Assembly: GCF_030418455.1 (NCBI RefSeq)
Contig: NZ_JAUHPW010000004.1
Coordinates: 236,750 to 300,749 of the forward strand
Direction: 5' to 3'
Length of the DNA: 64,000 nucleotides
From: Demequina litoralis
GTDB taxonomy: Bacteria > Actinomycetota > Actinomycetes > Actinomycetales > Demequinaceae
Both the position numbers and the translations under genes were made by a program. The notes beneath the pieces were generated by a model, which made no database searches, was not told where the DNA came from, and saw only the letters and a list, made by a program, of their open reading frames with translations. Positions 16,664 to 24,476 of the stretch are shown here, in pieces. How positions within the stretch are numbered: the first letter of the stretch is position 1; every line of letters starts with the position of its first letter.

Positions 16664-17971
16664 TCACGCGTGCGGGCCGGCCTCCGCGTCGATCTCCGGC
16701 GCGGGGCAGGCGTCGTCCGGCACGGCGACGTCGATCCCGTAGAGCGCGCGGATCGCCTCGAGGTACTGGTTCGCCTCGCCCGCCTGCGCGTGCTCGCGGG
16801 CCCGCACCGTCGGCGTGTGGAGCAGCGTCTTGGCGAAGCGGCGCAGCGCGAGCTCGACCTCGTCGGCGCGGTCGATCGCCTCCTGCGGGGCGCCCGCCGC
16901 GGGACGGACCCGCGCGACCTCGCGCTCGAGGAGGCCGAAGACGTGCTCGCGTAGCGCGACCACGGCGGGGTCCAGCGAGCGGGCGTTCTCGCCGTCGCCG
17001 AAGCGCGCGACCGCGTGGGCCACGATCGATCGCGCGGCGTCGATCGCGCCGACGGCCTCGCCGGGGGCGTGCGCGCCCACGTCGTCGAGACCGATGACGG
17101 TGACGCCGCGGAGGTCGCCCACGCCGGGTGCGATGTCCCGGTGCAGCGCCAGGTCGATGAGCGTGAGCGGGGAATCCAGGCCGTGACGCGCGGACGCGAC
17201 CAGCGCGGGCGTCAGCACGACGGACTCGCCGCCCGAGCACGCGAACACCACGTCGGCCTCGCGCACCGCGAGCTCGAGCCCCTCGAGCTCGACCGCGTCG
17301 ATGCCGTGACGCAGCGCGAACTCGTGCGCGCGGCCGGACGGGGAGAACACCGCGTCGACGCTCGCGCCGCGGCCGTGCAGGGTGCCGACCGCGGTCTCGG
17401 CGAGCGCGCCGGTGCCGATGATGAGGACGCGTGCGCCGTCCCAGGCGACGGACTCGTCGGCGAGGTCGAGCGCGACGGACACGACCGAACGGCCGGACGT
17501 GCCCAGGCCGGTGGACGATGCGACGACGCGCGACGTGCGCAGCGCGGACTGGAACAGGCGGTCGAGGCGCGGGGTGAGCTGCTGGCGGCGCTGGGCCTCG
17601 AGGTGCGCGCGGCGCACCTGGCCGCTGATCTCGCGCTCGCCCACGACCATCGACTCGAGGCCCGAGGTGACGGACAGCAGGTGGTGGATCGCGTCGTCGT
17701 CCTCGTACGGCGACATCGCGCCCTCGATGGTGGACGGGTCGAGCGCGCTCGCGCGGGCGATCGCCTCCACGACCTCGCGGCGGGCGGCGGCCGGGTCCTC
17801 GGTGTCGACGTACACCTCGAAGCGGTTGCACGTGGGGAGCACGACGGCTCCCGCCACGGAGCCGCCGGCGGCGATCAGCTCGGCGGCCAGCGCGTCGGCG
17901 CCGACCTGGAGCTGCTCGAGCACGGCGAGGTCGCGATTGCGGTGCGAGGCGACGAGGGACACAAGGGACAC
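16664..17971 (-). CDS. hemA: glutamyl-tRNA reductase
   Basis: First committed step of C5-pathway heme synthesis: reduces Glu-tRNA to glutamate-1-semialdehyde. The 435-residue protein has catalytic Cys48 in LPTCNRFEVY, GLESMVVGEREI, a Rossmann motif in VLIIGTGALAETAV near residue 180, and a C-terminal dimerisation region. The start is GTG at 17971: CAGAAT on the minus strand (17979-17984) is seven bases upstream, mirroring hemE. The conserved FGxGE-type heme-regulation details cannot be read. hemB, hemC, hemD and hemL are not in the window. Confidence 0.93.
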   Translation of the reverse strand: MSLVSLVASHRNRDLAVLEQLQVGADALAAELIAAGGSVAGAVVLPTCNRFEVYVDTEDPAAARREVVEAIARASALDPSTIEGAMSPYEDDDAIHHLLSVTSGLESMVVGEREISGQVRRAHLEAQRRQQLTPRLDRLFQSALRTSRVVASSTGLGTSGRSVVSVALDLADESVAWDGARVLIIGTGALAETAVGTLHGRGASVDAVFSPSGRAHEFALRHGIDAVELEGLELAVREADVVFACSGGESVVLTPALVASARHGLDSPLTLIDLALHRDIAPGVGDLRGVTVIGLDDVGAHAPGEAVGAIDAARSIVAHAVARFGDGENARSLDPAVVALREHVFGLLEREVARVRPAAGAPQEAIDRADEVELALRRFAKTLLHTPTVRAREHAQAGEANQYLEAIRALYGIDVAVPDDACPAPEIDAEAGPHA

Positions 17972-17978
17972 GCCCACA

Positions 17979-18009
17979 ATTCTGACACGGGACCATGACA
18001 GGGCAGAAT
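17979..18009. promoter_or_regulatory. mirrored divergent promoters of hemA and hemE
   Basis: CAGAAT-N7-GTGTCC reads leftward into hemA (17984 to 17966) and rightward into hemE (18004 to 18022). Only 45 bases separate the two start codons. Both transcripts would be leaderless and the two polymerases would compete for overlapping DNA. Confidence 0.6.
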
Positions 18010-18016
18010 TGAGGGC

Positions 18017-19102
18017 GTGTCCGCCCTGCCCGCCTCGCATCCCCTCGTCGACGGCCGCGTCGCCGACGCCCCGCTCCTCGCCGCGCTGAAGGGGGAGCGT
18101 CCGTCGCATCGTCCCGTCTGGTTCATGCGCCAGGCGGGCCGCTCACTGCCCGAGTACCTCGAGGCGCGCCGCGGCACCACGATGCTCGAGTCCTGCCTCA
18201 CGCCCGCGCTCGCGGCCGAGATCACGCTGCAGCCCGTGCGCCGCTACGGGGTCGACGCGGGCATCTTCTTCTCCGACATCGTCGTGCCCATGAAGGTGGC
18301 CGGCGTGGGCGTCGAGATCGCCGCCGGCGTGGGCCCCGTCTTCGAGCGCCCGATCCGCACGATGGCCGACGTCGAGGCGCTGCCCGCGCTCGGCGAGGCC
18401 GGCGACGGCGGCGCGTTCGACGCGTCGCTCGAGCCCATCCGCGAGGCCGTCCGCCTCACCGTCGCGGAGCTGGGCGGCACGCCGCTCATCGGCTTCGCGG
18501 GCGCACCCTTCACGCTGGCCGCGTACATGGTCGAGGGCCGCCCCTCGCGCGACCACCTCGGCGCCCGCCGCCTCATGATCGAGGCGCCGGAGGTCTGGGA
18601 CGCGCTCACCGCGTGGACGTCGCGCGCCGCGGGCCTGTTCCTGCGCGCCCAGGTCCTCGCGGGCGCCTCCGCGGTCCAGCTCTTCGACTCGTGGGCCGGC
18701 TCGCTCGCGGCCGCCGACTACGAGGCGCACTGCCGCCCCGGCTCCGCCGCCGCCCTCGCGGCGGTCGAGGACCTGCCGGTGCCGCGCATCCACTTCGCGG
18801 CGCACGGCTCGCACCTGCTGCGCCCCATGGCCGAGGCAGGCGCCACGGTCATGGGCGTCGACTACCGGCTCCCGCTCGACGAGGCCTCGCGCCTCCTGGG
18901 CGGCGCATACCCGCTGCAGGGCAACATCGACCCCGCGCGCCTCGGCGCGCCCGCCGAGGTGCTCGAGGCGCACGTGCTCGACGTCCTCGCCCGTGGCGCG
19001 GAGGCCCCGGGCCACGTCGTCAACCTCGGCCACGGCGTCCCGCCGGAGACCGACCCCGACCAGCTCCAGCGCATCGTCGACCTCGTCCACACGCGTGGCT
19101 GA
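18017..19102 (+). CDS. hemE: uroporphyrinogen decarboxylase
   Basis: Converts uroporphyrinogen III to coproporphyrinogen III. The 361-residue protein has the family signature PVWFMRQAGRSLPEY near residue 33, the catalytic Asp region FFSDIVVPMKVAG, GFAGAPFTLAAYMVEG and the C-terminal NLGHGVPPETDP. The start is GTG at 18017, seven bases after CAGAAT. It leads the hemE-hemY-hemQ-hemH operon and its stop overlaps the hemY start by eight bases. It carries a GGACGATGCG motif in a reading phase that encodes His-Arg-Pro. Confidence 0.95.
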   Translation: MSALPASHPLVDGRVADAPLLAALKGERPSHRPVWFMRQAGRSLPEYLEARRGTTMLESCLTPALAAEITLQPVRRYGVDAGIFFSDIVVPMKVAGVGVEIAAGVGPVFERPIRTMADVEALPALGEAGDGGAFDASLEPIREAVRLTVAELGGTPLIGFAGAPFTLAAYMVEGRPSRDHLGARRLMIEAPEVWDALTAWTSRAAGLFLRAQVLAGASAVQLFDSWAGSLAAADYEAHCRPGSAAALAAVEDLPVPRIHFAAHGSHLLRPMAEAGATVMGVDYRLPLDEASRLLGGAYPLQGNIDPARLGAPAEVLEAHVLDVLARGAEAPGHVVNLGHGVPPETDPDQLQRIVDLVHTRG

Positions 19103-20375
19103 GCGGGTCCTCGTCGTCGGCGGCGGGGTCTCGGGTCTGCTCGCCGCGCGCCGTCACGCGCGCCGCGGCGCCGTGGTCACCGTCCTCGAGGCGGGGGAGG
19201 GCTGGGGCGGCCGCGTCAGCTCCGTCGAGGTCGAGGGCCTCACCGTCGACGCCGGCGCCGAGTCCTTCGCCACCCGCACCCCGGCCGTCGAGGGCCTCGC
19301 CCGCGAGCTCGGGCTCGGTGGCGACCTCGTCGCGCCCACGCGCGCGCCCGCGTGGGTGGTGACGCCGGAGCGCGCGTACCCCCTTCCCACCACCGGCTGG
19401 CTCGGCATCCCGACCCGCCCGCTGCTCACCGACGTGCGCCGCATCATCGGATGGGGCCCGGCGGCCGAGGCCGCGCTCGAGCGCTCCCGCCCCCTCGGCG
19501 AGGTGGCGGACGATGCGACGGTCGGGTCGCTCGTGCGGGCGCGGCTGGGCGAGCCGGTCGCCGAGCTGCTCGTCGCGCCCGTGCTCCAGGGCGTGTACTC
19601 GCGGCCTCTCGACGAGCTGCCGCTCGCGGCGATCGACCCGAGCCTGCCGCAGCAGCTGCGTGACGCGGGCAGCCTCCTCGAGCTCGCGCGCCGGCGCCGC
19701 CGCCTCGCGCCCGCGGGCTCGGCGGTCATGGGCATCCGCGGCGGCATGTGGCGCCTCACCGACGCGCTCGCGGGTTCCGCGCGCGAGGCGGGCGTGCGCC
19801 TCGTCGTCGGCACCGCCGCCGAGTCCGCCGAGCACCTCGACGGCGCGTGGCGCGTGCGCGCCGGCGGCGGCACCCTCGTCGCCGACACGCTCGTGCTCGC
19901 GGTGCCGCGCCCCGTCGCGCATCGTCTCGTGCCGGGCCTCCCGGAACCGCCCGTCGAGCGCCGCGTCGCGCTCGCCACGCTGGTCCTCGACGCACCCGAG
20001 CTCGACGCCTCCCCGCGAGGCACCGGCGTGCTCGCGCTCGGCGGCGTCACCCGCGCCAAGGCGCTCACGCACGCGACCGCCAAGTGGCCCTGGCTGCGCG
20101 ACGCCGCCGGCGGCCGTCACGTGGTGCGCTTGTCCTACGCGCTCGGCGAGCCGGGGGAGGACCTGCTCGCGCACGCGCTGCCGGACGCGAACCGCCTGCT
20201 GGGCGTCGACCTGCCGGAGTCACGTGTCCGCGCGTCGCGGCTGGTGGAATGGCCCGACGCGTCGCCCGCCCGCGTGAGCGACACGCGCCCGCTGCCCGGC
20301 CTCGAGCTCGTGGGTGTGGCGGCAGGGCTGTCCGGGCTGGCCGCGATCGTGGGGGCCGCGACGCCCAGGACCTAG
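19095..20375 (+). CDS. hemY: coproporphyrinogen III oxidase (HemY/CgoX type)
   Basis: FAD enzyme that oxidises coproporphyrinogen III to coproporphyrin III in the Gram-positive heme route (formerly annotated protoporphyrinogen oxidase). The 426-residue protein opens with VLVVGGGVSGLLAARR, the FAD-binding dinucleotide fold, followed by GGRVSS and VDAGAESF. The C-terminal GLELVGVAAGLSGLAAIVG corresponds to the second FAD-contact region, although the usual G-Y-G motif is weak. The GTG start overlaps the hemE stop; a longer reading within hemE is rejected. With hemQ and hemH it makes the coproporphyrin branch. Confidence 0.9.
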   Translation: MAERVLVVGGGVSGLLAARRHARRGAVVTVLEAGEGWGGRVSSVEVEGLTVDAGAESFATRTPAVEGLARELGLGGDLVAPTRAPAWVVTPERAYPLPTTGWLGIPTRPLLTDVRRIIGWGPAAEAALERSRPLGEVADDATVGSLVRARLGEPVAELLVAPVLQGVYSRPLDELPLAAIDPSLPQQLRDAGSLLELARRRRRLAPAGSAVMGIRGGMWRLTDALAGSAREAGVRLVVGTAAESAEHLDGAWRVRAGGGTLVADTLVLAVPRPVAHRLVPGLPEPPVERRVALATLVLDAPELDASPRGTGVLALGGVTRAKALTHATAKWPWLRDAAGGRHVVRLSYALGEPGEDLLAHALPDANRLLGVDLPESRVRASRLVEWPDASPARVSDTRPLPGLELVGVAAGLSGLAAIVGAATPRT

Positions 20376-20423
20376 GTCCCAGCGATTTCCCACGCGGGAC
20401 CAATCCATCGGAAGATGGTGCGC

Positions 20424-21098
20424 ATGACCGAGAACCCCTCAGGCTTCACCCTGTTCGCCGTCCTCGACGGCATGCTCCACGCCCCCGACGAGGAGCTCGC
20501 GGAGGTCGTCGAGCACTTCGACGCCGCGGTCGCCGAGCTGGCCGACCACGACGTCACGCTGCGCGGCATCTACGACGTGTCCGGACTGCGCGCCGACGGC
20601 ACCGTGATGCTGTGGATCCACGGCCCCGTGCTCGAGGACCTGCAGCTCGCGCTGCGCGAGCTGCGCGCCACCGAGCTGCTCGCCGAGACCACCCTGACCT
20701 GGTCGGCCGCGGGCGTGCACCGCGACGCCGAGTTCAACAAGCGGCACGTGCCGGGCTTCCTGCGCGGCGAGCGTCCGCGCGACTGGCTCACCGTCTACCC
20801 GTTCGTGCGCTCGTACGAGTGGTACCTCCTGCCGGAGGAGGAGCGCTCGGTGATGCTGCGCGACCACGGCATCAAGGGCGCCGCCTTCAAGGGCGTCGTC
20901 GCCAACACCGTCGCGGCCTTCGCGCTCGGCGACTACGAGTGGCTCCTCCCCATGGAGGCCGACGAGGTCACCGACCTCGTCGACATGATGCGGGAGCTGC
21001 GCTACACCGAGGCTCGTCGCCACGTGCGCGAGGAGCTGCCGTTCTACACCGGTCGTCGCGTGACGACCGCCGAGGCCGTGGAGGTGCTCGCCTCATGA
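20424..21098 (+). CDS. hemQ: coproheme decarboxylase (chlorite dismutase-like)
   Basis: Last step of the coproporphyrin pathway: peroxide-dependent oxidative decarboxylation of coproheme to heme b. The 224-residue protein has the HemQ signatures WLTVYPFVRSYEWY (catalytic Tyr) and EERSVMLRDHG (proximal heme His). The ATG at 20424 has GGAAG ten bases upstream; an ATG nine bases earlier is possible but too close to that site. The stop overlaps the hemH ATG. HemQ is diagnostic for the Gram-positive heme route. Confidence 0.93.
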   Translation: MTENPSGFTLFAVLDGMLHAPDEELAEVVEHFDAAVAELADHDVTLRGIYDVSGLRADGTVMLWIHGPVLEDLQLALRELRATELLAETTLTWSAAGVHRDAEFNKRHVPGFLRGERPRDWLTVYPFVRSYEWYLLPEEERSVMLRDHGIKGAAFKGVVANTVAAFALGDYEWLLPMEADEVTDLVDMMRELRYTEARRHVREELPFYTGRRVTTAEAVEVLAS

Positions 21099-22279
21099 CC
21101 GCCGCATCGTCGCTCCCCCCGCTCGCCGCATCGTCCCGCACGGTGCCGGCGACCACCTACGACGCGATCCTCCTGGCCGGCTTCGGCGGCCCGGAGGGTC
21201 AGGACGACGTCATCCCGTACCTGCGCAACGTCACCCGCGGCCGCGGGATCCCCGACGAGCGCCTCGAGGAGGTCGCCCACCACTACCGCCACTTCGGCGG
21301 CATCAGCCCCATCAACGACCAGAACCGCGACCTCAAGGCGGCGCTCGAGGCGGAGATCGCGGAGCGCGGCCTCGGCCTGCCCGTGTACTGGGGCAACCGC
21401 TTCTGGGCGCCGTACTTCGCCGATGCGCTCAAGGAGCTGCACGCCGACGGCCACCGCAAGGTGCTGGTCCTGGTGACCACGTCGTTCTCGAGCTACTCGG
21501 GCTGCCGTGCGTACCGCGAGGACCTCGCGACCGCGCTCGCGGAGACCGGCCTCGAGGGCGAGCTCGAGCTCGACAAGGTGCGCCAGTACTTCGACCACCC
21601 CGGCTTCGTGAACCCCAACGTCGACGCCGTGCGCGGCGGCCTCGCCTCGCTGCGCGAGCAGGGCCTGCTCGAGGGCGCCCACGTGATGTTCGCGACGCAC
21701 TCCATCCCCACCGCGGCGGCCGACGTCTCCGGCCCGCGCGAGTCGCTCCCGTCGGGCGAGGACGTCCCCACGGGCGGCGCGGACGAGTGGTACGCCGGCG
21801 GCGGCTGGTACGTCGCGCAGCAGCGCGCGGTCGCGGCGCTCGTCATGGACCGGGTCGCCGACGAGTTCCCCGACGTGCCGTGGTCGCTCGTGTTCCAGTC
21901 GCGTTCGGGCTCGCCCGAGATCCCGTGGCTCGAGCCCGACATCAACGACGCCATCGAGAAGCTGGACGATGCGGTCAAGGGCCTGGTCATCTCGCCCATC
22001 GGCTTCGTGTCGGACCACATGGAGGTCGCGTGGGACCTCGACAACGAGGCCGTCGAGACGTGCGAGGAGCGCGGCATCGTGCCGGTGCGCGTCCCGACCG
22101 TCGGCGTCGACCCCCAGTACGTCGCGGGGCTCATCGACCTGGTCGAGGAGCGCCACGTCGCGCCGGGCGGCACGCCGCGCGAGCGCGAGGCCCTCACGGA
22201 CCTCGGCCCGTGGCAGGACGTGTGCCCCACGGACTGCTGCCTGGGCCGCGCCGCGAAGCCGACCATCGCCTCCTGCTGA
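21095..22279 (+). CDS. hemH: coproporphyrin ferrochelatase
   Basis: Inserts ferrous iron into coproporphyrin III. The 394-residue protein has LLAGFGGPEGQDDV, the catalytic His in FATHSIP, FQSRSGSPEIPWLEPD, SPIGFVSDHMEVAWDLD with the conserved Glu and His, and the C-terminal VCPTDCC cysteines that bind a [2Fe-2S] cluster in actinobacterial ferrochelatases. Start overlaps hemQ by four bases. Its first 16 residues, before the conserved domain, contain two direct copies of the GCATCGTC motif (21104 and 21128), encoding Ala-Ser-Ser twice. An inverted-repeat element begins seven bases after the stop. Confidence 0.94.
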   Translation: MTAASSLPPLAASSRTVPATTYDAILLAGFGGPEGQDDVIPYLRNVTRGRGIPDERLEEVAHHYRHFGGISPINDQNRDLKAALEAEIAERGLGLPVYWGNRFWAPYFADALKELHADGHRKVLVLVTTSFSSYSGCRAYREDLATALAETGLEGELELDKVRQYFDHPGFVNPNVDAVRGGLASLREQGLLEGAHVMFATHSIPTAAADVSGPRESLPSGEDVPTGGADEWYAGGGWYVAQQRAVAALVMDRVADEFPDVPWSLVFQSRSGSPEIPWLEPDINDAIEKLDDAVKGLVISPIGFVSDHMEVAWDLDNEAVETCEERGIVPVRVPTVGVDPQYVAGLIDLVEERHVAPGGTPREREALTDLGPWQDVCPTDCCLGRAAKPTIASC

Positions 22280-22285
22280 GACGAC

Positions 22286-22376
22286 TTCCAATGACAGATG
22301 TGACGGGTTGTGTCTGTGTGAAGGATGGGGCCGCCTCGTCGCCCTGCCCCCACGCGTCACATCTGTCATGGGGAAT
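22286..22376. repeat. inverted-repeat element, copy A, after hemH
   Basis: A 15-base perfect inverted repeat, ATGACAGATGTGACG at 22291-22305 and its complement at 22355-22369, inside slightly longer imperfect ends (TTCC...GGAA). It shares the core CGTCACATCTGTCA with copy B at 49122-49223, and both sit at a gene 3' end. No open frame inside. It could act as a terminator, a protein-binding site or a miniature mobile element; this is unresolved. Confidence 0.7.
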
Positions 22377-22380
22377 CGGA

Positions 22381-22404
22381 TAACGCAACAGGGCTGTTGC
22401 GTTA
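22381..22404. promoter_or_regulatory. perfect 24-bp palindromic operator
   Basis: Arms TAACGCAACAG and its exact complement separated by GG. It overlaps the expected -35 region of the promoter whose -10 box is TACAGT (22421-22426), upstream of the gene at 22478. Symmetry and position indicate a repressor site. The cognate regulator is not adjacent. Confidence 0.75.
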
Positions 22405-22477
22405 ATTGGCCGTCACCGCCTACAGTGGCTCGCACCGGGCGGCCGCGGGGCCGCCCCCGCCCCACCTGGAGACGCCC

Positions 22478-22957
22478 ATGACCCTCACGCGCGAGGCCCT
22501 CACCGACGTCGCGGCGATCGCCGCGGCCGCGCCCCACACCCAGGTCCGCCTGGCCACCGTGCACGGCGCCGCGGTCGTGATCGGCGAGCACCCGGACGGG
22601 TCGATGTGCGTCGACGGCTTCCGCCGCCTCATGGCCGCCTGGGTGGAGGGCTGCGAGCCGCAGGTCGACTCGGTCGCCTTCGTGGGCGCCACCTACGAGG
22701 CCGGCGTGCTCACGTGCGGGGACTCGCGGCTCTTCGCGACCCGCCTGAGCGCGCAGGACACCGCCGCGTGCCTGCGCGAGCGCTCCGGCTGGCCCGACGA
22801 GGCCCACGCCGTGGTGCGCGAGGACCTGCTGCTCGACGTCAGCGTCGTGCAGGTGACCTCGGACGCGCTGGACGCGGACGCGCTCGACGCGGCCGTGCGC
22901 GACGCGCAGGCCGCGTGCGTGGTCGAGGAGCTCTGCCGCGAGGTGTCCGCGGCGTAG
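22478..22957 (+). CDS. hypothetical protein of 159 residues
   Basis: Not recognised. The product is soluble, without signal peptide or membrane segment, alternates hydrophobic beta-like and Ala-rich helical stretches, has five cysteines, and ends in an acidic Ala/Asp-rich helix. TGGAGA lies six bases before the ATG. It is a single-gene unit with its own promoter under a perfect palindromic operator and a strong terminator downstream, so it is probably a regulated gene rather than a spurious frame. Confidence 0.65.
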   Translation: MTLTREALTDVAAIAAAAPHTQVRLATVHGAAVVIGEHPDGSMCVDGFRRLMAAWVEGCEPQVDSVAFVGATYEAGVLTCGDSRLFATRLSAQDTAACLRERSGWPDEAHAVVREDLLLDVSVVQVTSDALDADALDAAVRDAQAACVVEELCREVSAA

Positions 22958-22998
22958 GACGAGCCCGCCGGATCGGGGACGACCGGCGGAGACGAGCG

Positions 22999-23028
22999 AC
23001 GGGCCCCGGGGATCTCCCCGGGGCCCGT
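22999..23028. terminator. bidirectional terminator hairpin
   Basis: A perfect 14-bp stem, ACGGGCCCCGGGGA, a two-base TC gap, then its exact complement. It lies between the convergent gene ending at 22957 and ndh ending at 23052. Confidence 0.85.
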
Positions 23029-23051
23029 CGGCGTCTCTCGCGGCGCGGAGG

Positions 23052-24365
23052 CTAGCCGCGCGCGGCCTCCTCGAAGGCGCGGCGCGGGTCCTGGATGCGG
23101 CCCATCGACACGAGGTCGCGGCGGAAGAAGGCCGCGGCGGTCCAGTCGAGCGCCACGCGCGCCTTGCGGTTGAACGTCGGGATCGCGAGCAGGTGGTACG
23201 TGCGGTGCATCACCCACGCCGGCCATCCGCGCAGCTTGAAGCCCATGGTCGTGGCGACGCCCTTGCCGAGGCCGAGCGATGCCACGACGCCGAGGTGCTT
23301 GTGCTTGTACTGCTCGAGCGGGCGGCCGTCGAGCCGGCGCGCGATGTTGGCGCCCAGGTGCTTGGCCTGGCGCACCGCGTGCTGCGCCGAGGGGGCGCAC
23401 CAGTCGCCCTCGTCCTCGACGAGGTTGGGGACCTGCGCGCAGTCGCCCGCGGCCCACGCGTTGCCGATCGGCACGCCGTGCTCGTCGATCACCTGGAGCG
23501 TCGCCGCGGTGTTGACGTGACCGCGCGGGCCCAGCGGCAGGTCCGACGACTGGATGACGGGGGAGGGCTTCACGCCCGCGGTCCACACGACGGTGTCCGC
23601 CTCGAAGCTCTCGCCGTTCGACAGCTGGACGTGGCCGTCGACGCAGCTCTCCAGGCGCGTTTCGAGCAGCACGCGCATGCCGCGGGCCTCGAGCTCCTCG
23701 ACGGTGTAGGCGCCCATCTCGGGGCCCATCTCGGGGAGGATGCGCGGCGCGGCCTCGACCATGACGAAGTTGAAGTCGTCGGCCGACAGCTCGGGGTAGT
23801 AGCGCAGCGAGGCCTTGGCCATGTCCTCGGTCTCCGAGAACGCCTCCACGCCGGCGAAGCCGCCGCCGACGAACACGAAGGTGAGGAGCTTGCGGCGCAG
23901 CTCCTTGTCGTCGGTGGTCGCGGCGCGCGCGATGCGACCGAGGACGCGGTTGCGCAGCGCGATGGCCTCCTCGACGTACTTGAAGCCGATGCCGACCTCC
24001 GCGAGGCCCGGGATGGGAAGCGTGCGCGACACGGCGCCGAGCGCGACGACGACCTCGTCGTACTCGACGGTGAGCTCCTCGCCCAGGTCGGTGGTCGCGA
24101 CGACCGTGCGGGCGGCGTGGTTGATCGAGTCGATCTTGCCCTGGAGGATGCGCGCGCCCTCGAGCTCGCGGCGCAGCGGCACGACGGCGTTGCGCGGCGC
24201 GATCGACGCGGCGCCCACCTCGGGCAGGAACGGCGCGTACGTCATGTACGGGCGGCGGTCGATGACGGTGATGTCGACCTTGTCCTTGGCCTTCCGCATG
24301 AGCGTGAGGGCGGTGTAGAGGCCGACATAGCCTCCGCCAAGGATGAGGATTCGGGTGCGTGACAT
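23052..24365 (-). CDS. ndh: type II NADH:quinone oxidoreductase
   Basis: Single-subunit, non-proton-pumping NADH dehydrogenase at the inner face of the membrane. The 437-residue flavoprotein has an N-terminal FAD fold (ILILGGGYVGLYTA), a second dinucleotide fold for NADH (FVFVGGGFAGVEAFSE, about residue 170), the quinone-site segment AVRQAKHLGANIAR and an amphipathic C terminus that attaches to the membrane. The ATG at 24365 follows AGGTGTCC and gives the normal N terminus; an upstream in-frame start would add 13 residues. A TAGAAT -10 box lies at 24454-24459 on the minus strand. Confidence 0.93.
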   Translation of the reverse strand: MSRTRILILGGGYVGLYTALTLMRKAKDKVDITVIDRRPYMTYAPFLPEVGAASIAPRNAVVPLRRELEGARILQGKIDSINHAARTVVATTDLGEELTVEYDEVVVALGAVSRTLPIPGLAEVGIGFKYVEEAIALRNRVLGRIARAATTDDKELRRKLLTFVFVGGGFAGVEAFSETEDMAKASLRYYPELSADDFNFVMVEAAPRILPEMGPEMGAYTVEELEARGMRVLLETRLESCVDGHVQLSNGESFEADTVVWTAGVKPSPVIQSSDLPLGPRGHVNTAATLQVIDEHGVPIGNAWAAGDCAQVPNLVEDEGDWCAPSAQHAVRQAKHLGANIARRLDGRPLEQYKHKHLGVVASLGLGKGVATTMGFKLRGWPAWVMHRTYHLLAIPTFNRKARVALDWTAAAFFRRDLVSMGRIQDPRRAFEEAARG

Positions 24366-24453
24366 GAGGACACCTCCAGGGAGGGGAACCCGGGGCGGCA
24401 GCACGCTGTTCCCGCGCCCGCCGTCCCGCGGCGGTGCGATCGTGAACCCGACG

Positions 24454-24459
24454 ATTCTA
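24454..24459 (-). promoter_or_regulatory. -10 box upstream of ndh
   Basis: TAGAAT on the minus strand, 88 bases before the ndh start, leaving an untranslated leader of about 80 bases. It is the only good -10 match between fumC and ndh. Confidence 0.5.
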
Positions 24460-24476
24460 GGCGAAGAGCACGGGTG

